Positions 1 to 6,180 of a DNA stretch of 7,057 bases are shown here, piece after piece. Position 1 is the stretch's first letter. Each line of letters opens with the position of its first letter. Position numbers and translations under genes: made by a program. The DNA comes from Dehalococcoidales bacterium (lineage in GTDB: Bacteria > Chloroflexota > Dehalococcoidia > Dehalococcoidales > Fen-1064), in assembly GCA_028712845.1 (NCBI GenBank), contig JAQTPO010000102.1:1-7057 (forward strand), given 5' to 3'. Below the pieces are notes generated by a model. It saw only the letters and a list, made by a program, of their open reading frames with translations. It was not told where the DNA came from and ran no database searches.

Positions 1-345
1 ATGCATCGTGGCAATGGCGGTTTTACGCTGGTGGAGTTACTGATTGTCATCGCTATCATCGGCGTGTTGGCGGCAATCATCATTCCCAATGTCACCGGCT
101 TGGTGGGCAGTGGTAAGACCGAAGCGGCGGCGGCGGAAAAAGTGCTGGTGCAGACAGCTATGGATACGATGATGGTTAAATTAGGTGTAACCTCAGTAGC
201 GCTTACTACCGCAACCAGTAACATGGCGGCTTTCCCGAGCGATCATCCCCTGTCGCCAAATTATATGAGGTCCACCACTACGAAGGGTACTTACAGTTGT
301 ACGACCACAGGACTGGTTACTCAAGTAACCACCGGTTATGAATAG
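1..345 (+). CDS. Type IV pilin (probable major pilin), start at window edge
   Basis: A 114-residue pilin precursor. The sequence shows a short hydrophilic leader ending in Gly-Gly (residues 6-7), then FTLVELLIVIAIIGVLAAII, the classic class III prepilin signal. Cleavage by a PilD-type peptidase is predicted after G7, giving mature F1 with the conserved Glu at +5 (E12). The hydrophobic helix spans about residues 8-30; the rest is a small Ala/Thr-rich globular domain with one cysteine and therefore no disulfide loop. The mature size of about 107 residues fits small major pilins and also pseudopilins of the GspG kind. The ATG is the first base of the window, so its ribosome site cannot be seen and an upstream start remains possible. 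It lies 111 bases ahead of the PilB gene, separated by a hairpin, which would allow pilin to be expressed more strongly than the motor. Pilin identity is secure; the 'major' role is inferred from position and simple architecture. Confidence 0.9.
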   Translation: MHRGNGGFTLVELLIVIAIIGVLAAIIIPNVTGLVGSGKTEAAAAEKVLVQTAMDTMMVKLGVTSVALTTATSNMAAFPSDHPLSPNYMRSTTTKGTYSCTTTGLVTQVTTGYE

Positions 346-377
346 CCGCTCGCTTTGTGTATATAAAAAGACAGAAA

Positions 378-409
378 ATATCGGAGGTCAATGTCCGGGC
401 CTCCGATAT
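378..409 (+). promoter_or_regulatory. Strong inverted repeat burying a GGAGG site, between pilin and pilB
   Basis: A perfect 10-bp inverted repeat, ATATCGGAGG at 378-387 and CCTCCGATAT at 400-409, encloses a 12-base loop; a U-G and a C-G pair can extend it inward. No T-run follows on the plus strand, so it is not a standard intrinsic terminator in the operon direction. The minus-strand transcript would have a U-rich tail after the stem. The left arm contains GGAGG three bases before an ATG at 391, opening a 10-codon ORF (MSGPPIWLYE, stop 421-423) that ends 33 bases before pilB. Folding would hide that ribosome site. Possible roles are pilin mRNA 3' protection or processing, partial attenuation, or leader-peptide control of pilB. 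The structure is seen; the role is inferred. Confidence 0.5.
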
Positions 410-456
410 GGCTATATGAGTAGTTGTTAAGATGTCTCAAGCATGGGGAGCGAGAT

Positions 457-2169
457 ATGGAAAGAGACAGCGGAGCCTTCCCGGCTGATAACTGGAGTAG
501 CCGCAAGAGCCTGGGTGAATTGCTCATTGAAGAAAAACTGATTACTGCGGAGCAATTAGATAGCGCCGTAAATATCCAGCAAAAGCAGGGTGGCAGAATC
601 AGTGAAATTTTACTGAGTCAGGGTCTGGTGAAAGCCCAGGATTTGGCAGCCGTCCTCAGTGTCAAACTTAACGTGCCTCTCATTGACCTGCAAAGACATA
701 AGATTCAGCCTGAGGCTCTGCGTCTTATTCCTGAGGATGTTGCCCGGAAGCATACGCTGATTCCGCTGGACAGGGTAGGTAATTCTCTGGTAGTGGTGAT
801 GGCTGACCCTCAGGATATCCAGACAATCGAGGATATCAAAGCCCAGGTTAAGATGAATATCGAAGTTGCCCTGGGTATATCCACCGATATTCTGAGAGCC
901 ATTGACCTGAATTACCGTTCCGTGGGGGAGATTGAGAAGCAGGTTAAAGAATTTGCCCCGGCTCAAGAAGAAGTCACGGTTGTTACCCCGGAACTTGTTG
1001 CAAAAACGCCCATTGCTCAGACGTTGAATCTATTGCTTACCCAGGCGGTTAGAGACAGGGCTTCAGACATACATATTGAACTGCAGGAAGACAGACTGCG
1101 CATCCGCTTCCGTATCGATGGCATTCTACACGATATTCTATCTCTACCGCGCAGTGCGCATACCCCGCTGGTATCCAGAATCAAAGTTTTGGCGGAAATG
1201 AACATCGCGGAGCAGCGGCGTCCGCAGGACGGCCAGTTTTCCGTCACCGTTGCCGGACGGGATATCGATATCCGTTGTGCCAGTATGTCAACGGCTTACG
1301 GAGAAAAGGTAACCATGCGTATTCTGGATAAAGCATTGTCGCTCTTTACCCTTCCCCAGCTCGGCTTACTGCCGGATTCCTTAAAAAAGTTACAGATGAT
1401 GATGAAGAGTCCGTTCGGGCTGATTCTGATTGGCGGTCCCACGGGTTCAGGGAAAACGACTACTCTTTACGCTCTTATTAACAGTTTGAACCGCACCGAA
1501 AAGAATATTATGACGGTTGAAGACCCCATTGAATACCACTTTAAGGATATTAACCAGACCAAGGTAAACCCGAAAGCAGGCATCACTTTTGCTAATGGTC
1601 TGCGTTCAATAATGCGCCACGACCCCGATGTTATCTTGGTGGGTGAAATCCGTGATAACGAGACCGCTACAATCGCCGTGCAATCTGCGCTCACCGGACA
1701 CCTTGTGTTATCATCCGTCCACGCCAATGATGCGGTCGGGGTGCTTTTCCGGATGGTTGACCTGGGTATTGAAAGGTATCTCCTTGCCTCCACTCTCGTG
1801 GGTATTTCCACCCAGCGTATGGTGCGTCGTCTTTGCTCTCACTGCCTGGCACCGTATCAGCCATCGTCAGAGGAACTGGCGGCTTATGATGATGAATTGT
1901 CCGAACGCCCTGAGAAATTTTACGGTAGCGGTATCGGTTGTAATCTCTGCGGCAATATCGGTTACCAGGGACGAATCGGAATTTTTGAAACACTGGTGAT
2001 GAGCGAAGAAATCCGGAGGATGTTCCTCACCAATACCAGTGCCATTGACATTAAAAAACAGGCGCTTAAAGAGGGTCTGGTCACGATGAGACATGACGGA
2101 ATGTTGAAGGTGCAGCAGGGCGTCACCACCGTCAGTGAAATACAGCGCAATGTTTTCTCCATCGGCTAG
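457..2169 (+). CDS. pilB: Type IV pilus assembly ATPase PilB (GspE/PulE family)
   Basis: A 570-residue cytoplasmic secretion ATPase that powers pilus extension by turning the PilC platform. The N-terminal MshEN/GspE_N-type domain covers about residues 17-150. The catalytic core has Walker A GPTGSGKT (327-334, K333), an Asp box TVEDPIE (353-359), Walker B DVILVGE (391-397, E397) and a His box TGHLVLSSVHAND (413-425, H422). A four-cysteine zinc site follows: C460/C463 and C495/C498. This zinc site and the N-terminal domain separate PilB/GspE from the retraction ATPase PilT. The ATG at 457 is chosen because GGGGAG lies six bases upstream; an in-frame TTG at 424 would add 11 residues but lacks a good ribosome site. 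The MshEN half-sites depart from consensus: the first lacks the opening Arg (S18) and the Gly at its tenth position (K27), and the second has Ser (S49) for the LG glycine. Cyclic-di-GMP binding is therefore doubtful. GspE of a type II system is the alternative, but PilC, PilO-like and PilM neighbours favour T4P. Confidence 0.93.
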   Translation: MERDSGAFPADNWSSRKSLGELLIEEKLITAEQLDSAVNIQQKQGGRISEILLSQGLVKAQDLAAVLSVKLNVPLIDLQRHKIQPEALRLIPEDVARKHTLIPLDRVGNSLVVVMADPQDIQTIEDIKAQVKMNIEVALGISTDILRAIDLNYRSVGEIEKQVKEFAPAQEEVTVVTPELVAKTPIAQTLNLLLTQAVRDRASDIHIELQEDRLRIRFRIDGILHDILSLPRSAHTPLVSRIKVLAEMNIAEQRRPQDGQFSVTVAGRDIDIRCASMSTAYGEKVTMRILDKALSLFTLPQLGLLPDSLKKLQMMMKSPFGLILIGGPTGSGKTTTLYALINSLNRTEKNIMTVEDPIEYHFKDINQTKVNPKAGITFANGLRSIMRHDPDVILVGEIRDNETATIAVQSALTGHLVLSSVHANDAVGVLFRMVDLGIERYLLASTLVGISTQRMVRRLCSHCLAPYQPSSEELAAYDDELSERPEKFYGSGIGCNLCGNIGYQGRIGIFETLVMSEEIRRMFLTNTSAIDIKKQALKEGLVTMRHDGMLKVQQGVTTVSEIQRNVFSIG

Positions 2170-2199
2170 GATTCGGTCATACCTGTATGAGGAGGGCGC

Positions 2200-3414
2200 G
2201 TGACTTACCGTTACCAGGCTTACACCGCAGACAAAAAACTGGTTGATGGCACGATTGAAGCGGCTACGGAAACGCTGGCGGAAGAATCCCTGTATCTGGC
2301 AGGTTATAAATATGTCATCAGTCTGAAAGCTACCCGCCCGCGCATTACCATAGCTTCGGTTTTGCCGACTTTATTCGGCGTGAAACCACAGGATGTTATT
2401 GAGTTCTCGCGTCAGCTGGCTACCTTTGTGGAATCAGGCGTGTCACTTTACTCTGCGCTGGAGCTAGTCGGGGAACAGATAACGAAACCAGCCCTCAGAA
2501 CAGTCGTTTCTGCCATTGCTCAAGAACTCCAGGGAGGCAGTTCTTTCTCACAGGCGGTCAGTCACTACCCGTCTGCCTTTTCTTATTCTTATTACCAGAT
2601 TATCAGAGCAAGTGAGCAGGTGGGAAACCTTGAGAGCGGTTTGCGGCAAATCGCCGATTATATGGAAAAACAGATTAAGATAGGGAGTAACATTAAGCGC
2701 GCAATGACTTATCCCGCCATTGTCACCGTGATGGCACTCGGGATTTCCGTCTTACTTGTAACCGTAGTTCTGCCGCCCATTCTTGGCTTGTTTACATCTC
2801 TTGGGGCTACTTTGCCCTGGACTACGAGGCTGGTCATTGCCCTCGTTAATTTTATCACTATTTATAAGCTGCATTTGCTTATCGGCATCATAGTGTTGAT
2901 TGCCGCTGCTCTGTTCTATTTCAGACTGCCGACCGGAAAACTGACCAGGGATAAATTGATGTTGAAAATGCCGTTAATCGGCAAAATCAATGTGCAACGT
3001 ATTATGGGGCACTTCTGCCGGACTGCTTCAATGATGCTGAAAGCCGGATTGCAGTTGCCTGAAATCTTAGAAGTGACAATCCATGCGGTCAGCTCTAATC
3101 AGGTGGTAACTCAGGCTTTGACTGAAGTCAAGGAGAAGTTGATGGAAGGTAAGGGGCTTTCACGCCCGATGTCAGAAAACGGGCTATTCCCCTCAACAAT
3201 GGTAAAGATGGTGGCAATGGGTGAGCAGACCGGCAATATTGACACTGCGCTGACAACCCTGGCTAACTATTATGAAGAACGAGCCAACCAGAGTGTCCAG
3301 TCCCTGATTGCTATGATAGAACCGGTACTGACAATTGTTATGGGACTGGCGGTCGCTTTCATACTGGTATCAATCTTATTGCCGATGTATTCCGTGCTGA
3401 ACTCTTTGCGGTAA
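2200..3414 (+). CDS. pilC: Type IV pilus inner-membrane platform protein PilC
   Basis: A 404-residue polytopic membrane protein of the PilC/GspF family, the platform on which pilins are assembled and with which PilB engages. Two T2SSF repeats are visible. The first (about 69-192) contains ASEQVGNLESGL (137-148), and the second (about 270-392) contains the matching GEQTGNIDTAL (341-351). Membrane helices lie near 171-193, 225-243 and 372-398, the usual family arrangement, and the length is normal. An N-terminal stretch (YRYQAYTADKKLVDGTIEA) is the typical opening of the family. Translation begins at a GTG with a very strong AGGAGGG ribosome site at 2190-2196, only a few bases away. The gene starts 30 bases after pilB and ends in two consecutive TAA codons (3412-3417). 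The pilB-pilC pairing without a pilT between them means that no retraction motor is encoded at this position. Confidence 0.94.
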   Translation: MTYRYQAYTADKKLVDGTIEAATETLAEESLYLAGYKYVISLKATRPRITIASVLPTLFGVKPQDVIEFSRQLATFVESGVSLYSALELVGEQITKPALRTVVSAIAQELQGGSSFSQAVSHYPSAFSYSYYQIIRASEQVGNLESGLRQIADYMEKQIKIGSNIKRAMTYPAIVTVMALGISVLLVTVVLPPILGLFTSLGATLPWTTRLVIALVNFITIYKLHLLIGIIVLIAAALFYFRLPTGKLTRDKLMLKMPLIGKINVQRIMGHFCRTASMMLKAGLQLPEILEVTIHAVSSNQVVTQALTEVKEKLMEGKGLSRPMSENGLFPSTMVKMVAMGEQTGNIDTALTTLANYYEERANQSVQSLIAMIEPVLTIVMGLAVAFILVSILLPMYSVLNSLR

Positions 3415-3435
3415 TAACGATGGGGAAGATTATCA

Positions 3436-3834
3436 ATGGGTGTTGATACGAAGCGATGGATAGCGAAAGTTATGCTCCACCTGCTGTGGAATGAGAATGG
3501 CGCCGGCCTGTTGGAAATGCTGGTGGCGGTGGCGATTGTCGGGGTGGCGCTTACCACTTTTATTACGGCGCTCTCCACCGGTTCTCTGTCCGTAGGTACG
3601 TTGAATGAGGCAACGGTAGCACAGGGTTTAGCCCAGAGCCAGATGGAAAAGATTAAAGCGGCAACATATGCAGCGGGATACACTTCCGATTTGACTCTCC
3701 CGGCAGGATACGGCGTTGCCATAAACGTTAGCTCCATACCCGGCGCTAACATTAATATCCAGAAAATTACCGTCACTATCAATCGTGATTCACAGCCGGT
3801 GCTGGTTATGGAAGACTACAAGGTGAACAGATGA
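3436..3834 (+). CDS. PilV/GspI-like minor pilin
   Basis: A 132-residue prepilin-like protein. The leader is unusually long: predicted cleavage after G22 leaves mature AGLLEMLVAVAIVGVALTTF, with Glu at +5 (E27) but Ala rather than Phe or Met at +1. The hydrophobic helix spans about 23-45. It is followed by a segment resembling PilV/GspI-type proteins (VAQGLAQSQMEKIKAATY, about 56-73), then a short beta-rich tail ending in EDYKVNR. The ATG at 3436 is favoured by GGGGAAG at 3422-3428; an internal ATG at 3472 would give a 10-residue leader but has a weaker site. It begins 21 bases after pilC and its stop overlaps the next gene's start (ATGA), so the two are probably translationally coupled. Family assignment rests on the N-terminal helix and neighbouring genes; the exact minor-pilin subtype is uncertain. 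Confidence 0.8.
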   Translation: MGVDTKRWIAKVMLHLLWNENGAGLLEMLVAVAIVGVALTTFITALSTGSLSVGTLNEATVAQGLAQSQMEKIKAATYAAGYTSDLTLPAGYGVAINVSSIPGANINIQKITVTINRDSQPVLVMEDYKVNR

Positions 3835-4274
3835 AAAGCGAGCATGGCTTCACGCTGGTGGAATTGCTAATCACTGTGGCGCTGACAGGGATATTAGTGA
3901 GCATCGTAGGTCCATCTATCTACCAGATTTTTAATGTTACAGAATATGGTGACGACCGCCTGCAGGCTTTACACGAATTGCAAAATTCTGCTTCCTGGTT
4001 TAATTATGACGGGCAAACGGCGGTCTCTGCTCTTGGCGGGAGTGGACTGACACTGACGCTGCCGACCGCGCAGACAGTCACCTATGCCAAGTCAGGGACA
4101 AATCTGCAGCGCACATCCGGCACCTCAACAATCACGCTGGCGCAAAATGTTTCCAGTGTCAGCTTTACGGTAAGCGGTCGTCTGGTAACGATGGTTTTGA
4201 CATCCGCCCCTCCGGGCAGAATGAATGTCAGTGAACAGGGGACATATGTGGTCTATTTGCGGCCTGTACCCTAG
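3831..4274 (+). CDS. PilW/GspJ-like minor pilin
   Basis: A 147-residue prepilin with a compact six-residue leader MKSEHG, followed by FTLVELLITVALTGILVSIV. The mature protein would start at F7, with E11 as the conserved +5 glutamate. The hydrophobic helix spans about 7-30. A soluble domain then follows with HELQNSASWFNYDGQTA and a Ser/Thr-rich beta-strand pattern (VTYAKSGTNLQRTSG, LAQNVSSVSFTVSGR) like PilW/GspJ-type pseudopilins, though shorter than many. The start overlaps the preceding stop by four bases and has AAGGTGA upstream (3820-3826). The 3' end overlaps the next gene by up to 50 bases. The tight string of three pilin-like genes suggests a minor-pilin priming or tip complex. The subtype is inferred from order and weak sequence features. 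Confidence 0.82.
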   Translation: MKSEHGFTLVELLITVALTGILVSIVGPSIYQIFNVTEYGDDRLQALHELQNSASWFNYDGQTAVSALGGSGLTLTLPTAQTVTYAKSGTNLQRTSGTSTITLAQNVSSVSFTVSGRLVTMVLTSAPPGRMNVSEQGTYVVYLRPVP

Positions 4275-5802
4275 AATCAAATCTAGAGAAAGCGGACAAG
4301 CTTTGCCGATGACACTGGCGGTGCTGGCTGTCGGTGCGCTGGTTATCGGACCGTTTTTATCGCAGGCAAGCACCTCGCTAATCGGTTCTAGAAACTATAA
4401 TACGGTCATAAAAGATACTTATGCCGCCGATGCCGGCGTAGAGCATTGCGTTTGGAGCCTGATTGATACCGGACTGGCAGGGACATTAACTCTTGGTGTT
4501 CCCTATACTTATCCGTTGCCGAATCAGGTAAACAGCATCACACCCAGCATCACTGTTACTAAAACCCAGGAGGCAGGCGGAGTTATCGGAGAAATTACGG
4601 ATACGATAATCGACTCCTTTGAATTTGACCCGTCTAATACCCTTAACCCTAAGATAATCCATATTTCCGGTACTGTTTATGCCATTGCCTATACAGGGCC
4701 TGGTAACGATGGATGGTTACAAACAGTTAATATTGCCGTTAACGGCAATATTAACCAAACTGCCCTCAGTACCTATGAGTTTGATGCGTCCAACGGTGTT
4801 ACTCCTGATATTATCCATATTTCCGGTACTGTTTATGCCATTGCCTATACGGGACAAGGAAGCGATGGGTGGTTAGTAACGGTTAATATTGCCGATAACG
4901 GTACAATTACCCAATCAGACATCAGCACCTATGAGTTTGACACTTCTAATTGCATTGACCCTGAGATTATCCCCATTTCAGGAAATATATATGCTATTGC
5001 CTATACAGGATCGGGTAACGATGGCTTTTTGAAGACTGTTACCATTGCCGCTAACGGCACGATCACCCAGTCAACCATTAGTACCTATGAGTTTGACGCA
5101 TCCAATGGTGTTAACCCTGATATAATCCATATCTCCGGCAATGTTTATGCAATTGCTTACCAGGGCACAAGTAGCGATGGTTTTCTAATAACGGTAACCA
5201 TTGCCGTTAACGGAACGATTACCCAAGCAACCATCGATACGCTTGAGTTCGACCCTGCAAACGGTTTTGAACCATACATCATCCATATCTCAGGCGATGT
5301 TTATGCTATTGTCTATCGCGGCACCGGCAATGATGGCTATATGGTAACAGTTACCATTGCCACTAACGGACAAATTGGAAACACTGTGATAGATACCTTA
5401 ATCTTCGATAGTAATCAGGGCTATGAGCCAGGGATAATAAACATTACCGGTAATGTTTATGCCATTGCATACCGTGATGCGGCTACCAGCGGCATCGCAA
5501 AGACATACGAGATTCTAACCAGCGGCCAAATTACGGATACAATGATTGACATACTGGAATTTGATTCTTCGACCGGTTACGAGCCCTCAATAATAAATAT
5601 TGCCGATAATGTCTATGCGATTGCTTACCGTGGTCCGCAAAACGACGGTTTTCTGAAAACAATCGGTATCGCACAAACTGCTGGTAGCGGAACCGCCGTT
5701 TTTAGTGTACAATCTATCGCAAGCGGCACCACTATCACCGCTTCCGTGAGTGTCACGAGTGGCGCGGCTTCAATAACTTCCTGGGTAGTGCAGAGACATT
5801 AA
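4225..5802 (+). CDS. PilX/GspK-like large minor pilin with seven-repeat propeller
   Basis: A 525-residue protein with four parts. First, a basic N-terminus and ESGQALPM (22-29), leading into one membrane helix (about 26-48). Second, a PilX-like segment containing YAADAGVEHCVWSL (66-79). Third, residues 122-483, made of 52-residue repeats (IIHISG, VYAIAYTG, NDGWL, TVNIA, then GTITQ and YEFD). Fourth, a short strand-rich C-terminus ending in SITSWVVQRH. The signal lacks Glu at +5 (Met29 if cleaved after G24), a trait shared with GspK, the large pseudopilin that caps type II pseudopili. Placement after two minor pilins agrees with a tip-located member. The repeats probably form a seven-bladed beta-propeller that could bind surface ligands, functionally reminiscent of PilY1 but with no visible homology claimed. 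The domain may be inserted inside a smaller PilX-like fold. Start choice is uncertain: ATG 4225 overlaps the previous gene by 50 bases with a poor ribosome site; ATG 4246 has AGGGGA three bases upstream. Confidence 0.8.
   Translation: MSVNRGHMWSICGLYPRIKSRESGQALPMTLAVLAVGALVIGPFLSQASTSLIGSRNYNTVIKDTYAADAGVEHCVWSLIDTGLAGTLTLGVPYTYPLPNQVNSITPSITVTKTQEAGGVIGEITDTIIDSFEFDPSNTLNPKIIHISGTVYAIAYTGPGNDGWLQTVNIAVNGNINQTALSTYEFDASNGVTPDIIHISGTVYAIAYTGQGSDGWLVTVNIADNGTITQSDISTYEFDTSNCIDPEIIPISGNIYAIAYTGSGNDGFLKTVTIAANGTITQSTISTYEFDASNGVNPDIIHISGNVYAIAYQGTSSDGFLITVTIAVNGTITQATIDTLEFDPANGFEPYIIHISGDVYAIVYRGTGNDGYMVTVTIATNGQIGNTVIDTLIFDSNQGYEPGIINITGNVYAIAYRDAATSGIAKTYEILTSGQITDTMIDILEFDSSTGYEPSIINIADNVYAIAYRGPQNDGFLKTIGIAQTAGSGTAVFSVQSIASGTTITASVSVTSGAASITSWVVQRH
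4615..5673 (+). repeat. Seven tandem 156-bp coding repeats (52 aa each)
   Basis: Repeats begin at 4615, 4771, 4927, 5083, 5239, 5395 and 5551, always exactly 156 bases apart with no insertion or deletion; the seventh is recognisable to about 5673. Each encodes (Y/L)EFD-x-(S/A)N, then P-x-IIHISG, a VYAIAY core, NDG-(W/F/Y)-L, TV-x-IA, and GTITQ. Repeat 6 is the most divergent (DAATSG in place of NDG). A lone GEITDTII strand at 4588-4611 precedes repeat 1, while repeat 7 lacks that strand. Strands therefore number seven of each class, as in a circularly closed propeller. Repeats 1 and 2 share an identical 38-base run (4657-4694 and 4813-4850). Confidence 0.92.
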
Positions 5803-5844
5803 CCGTATTAAAACTGATGTATAAAATTAAAGGGGGAAGCGAAA

Positions 5845-5949
5845 ATGGCTTACAATTCTGCCGGCCTTACCAATGTGCTCTTAGCCTGTATTACGGTTAT
5901 TAATCTGGTGATGTTGTTAATCCTCTATAAAATCAGTCAAAAGAAATAA
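5845..5949 (+). CDS. 34-residue single-pass membrane miniprotein
   Basis: A short ORF, ATG 5845 to TAA 5947-5949, encoding 34 residues. It begins MAYNSAGLTN, continues with a hydrophobic helix of about 18-20 residues (roughly 9-28), and ends with the basic tail YKISQKK. This layout predicts an N-out, C-in membrane segment. An AGGGGGAAG ribosome site at 5831-5839 is among the best in the window and is well spaced. It lies 42 bases after the PilX-like gene, in the same direction; a TATAAAAT stretch at 5820-5827 could be a promoter -10 element but has no good -35. I do not recognise the protein. Strong initiation signal plus a clean transmembrane pattern argue that it is translated; a role as a small subunit or regulator of the pilus machine is a guess from location. 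Confidence 0.65.
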   Translation: MAYNSAGLTNVLLACITVINLVMLLILYKISQKK

Positions 5950-6014
5950 CAGGTGGTGATAGGGAGCTTCCCGCGCGGTTAAAATGGGTGAAGCAAAACC
6001 ATTCTCTGCTGTAC

Positions 6015-6109
6015 TGTCATTCTGACCCTGATTTTTATCGGGAAAAAATCTAGTTCCCCTCTCCACCACTAGATATATTCGTCTTTCGGTTGAAGGACTC
6101 AGTATGACA
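6015..6109. repeat. 95-bp imperfect palindrome with TGTCATTCTGA ends (MITE/REP-like)
   Basis: The left end TGTCATTCTGA (6015-6025) and right end TCAGTATGACA (6099-6109) are complementary at 10 of 11 positions. A second nested pair, ATCTAGT (6048-6054) and ACTAGAT (6068-6074), shares nearly the same centre. The left flank also forms its own small hairpin (CCCTGAT, TTTT, ATCGGG, 6026-6042). The termini resemble dispersed palindromic elements with TGTCATTCTGA ends that I recall from various bacterial genomes, including Chloroflexota; this copy appears degenerate. No target-site duplication is obvious. Transcribed, it would give a long hairpin between the miniprotein and PilO-like genes. Confidence 0.55.
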
Positions 6110-6119
6110 TTTCAGGATA

Positions 6120-6136
6120 ACCTCCCTGACGGAGGT
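6120..6136 (+). promoter_or_regulatory. Short hairpin burying a perfect GGAGG ribosome site
   Basis: ACCTCC (6120-6125) and GGAGGT (6131-6136) form a 6-bp stem with a five-base loop. GGAGG stands six bases before an ATG at 6142, which opens an 18-codon ORF (MFRGRLDIISLYNRFTDL, stop 6196-6198) ending 38 bases before the PilO-like start. In RNA the stem would mask that ribosome site. No T-run follows, so it is not a terminator. It parallels the hairpin upstream of pilB. A leader-peptide role is speculative. Confidence 0.35.
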
Positions 6137-6157
6137 CTCCAATGTTCCGCGGAAGGC

Positions 6158-6180
6158 TTGATATAATAAGTTTGTATAAT
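6158..6180 (+). promoter_or_regulatory. Possible promoter region upstream of PilO-like gene
   Basis: Two exact TATAAT hexamers lie at 6162-6167 and 6175-6180, 57-75 bases before the PilO-like start. A TTGATA at 6158-6163 is only 11 bases from the second hexamer, too close to be its -35, and no good -35 sits at 16-18 bases from either. The case rests on the -10 matches and on the long gap ahead of the next gene group. Confidence 0.3.

Noticed and set aside
360..370. TATATAAA as a promoter for pilB
   Set aside because: No -35-like hexamer lies at suitable distance (339-345 is the pilin stop region), and the A-rich run is more easily read as hairpin flank.
1467..1811. Minus-strand open frames opposite pilB (also 610-966 and 1017-1247)
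   Set aside because: They are reverse-strand shadows of a strongly recognised ATPase; composition is low quality and no domain is visible.
3270..3782. 170-codon open frame on the minus strand
   Set aside because: It lies opposite pilC and the PilV-like gene, which have clear family motifs and ribosome sites; the minus-strand product has no recognisable domain.
4271..4286. CTAGA/TCTAG small inverted repeat at the PilW-like stop
   Set aside because: A 5-bp AT-rich stem inside overlapping coding sequence is expected by chance, and no T-run follows.
4679..4876. 65-codon plus-strand frame inside the repeat region
   Set aside because: It arises from the repeat DNA in another frame; the main frame keeps a conserved 52-residue pattern.
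5984..6025. GAAGCAAAACCATTC resembling part of a GEMM cyclic-di-GMP riboswitch
   Set aside because: The second conserved segment (GGGACGCAAAGCC-like) and the P1b/P3 pairing are not present nearby, so the match is only partial and probably accidental.
6104..6166. 20-codon ORF with AAGGA six bases upstream
   Set aside because: Its start lies in the right end of the palindrome; the peptide has no membrane segment or known motif and overlaps another mini-ORF.
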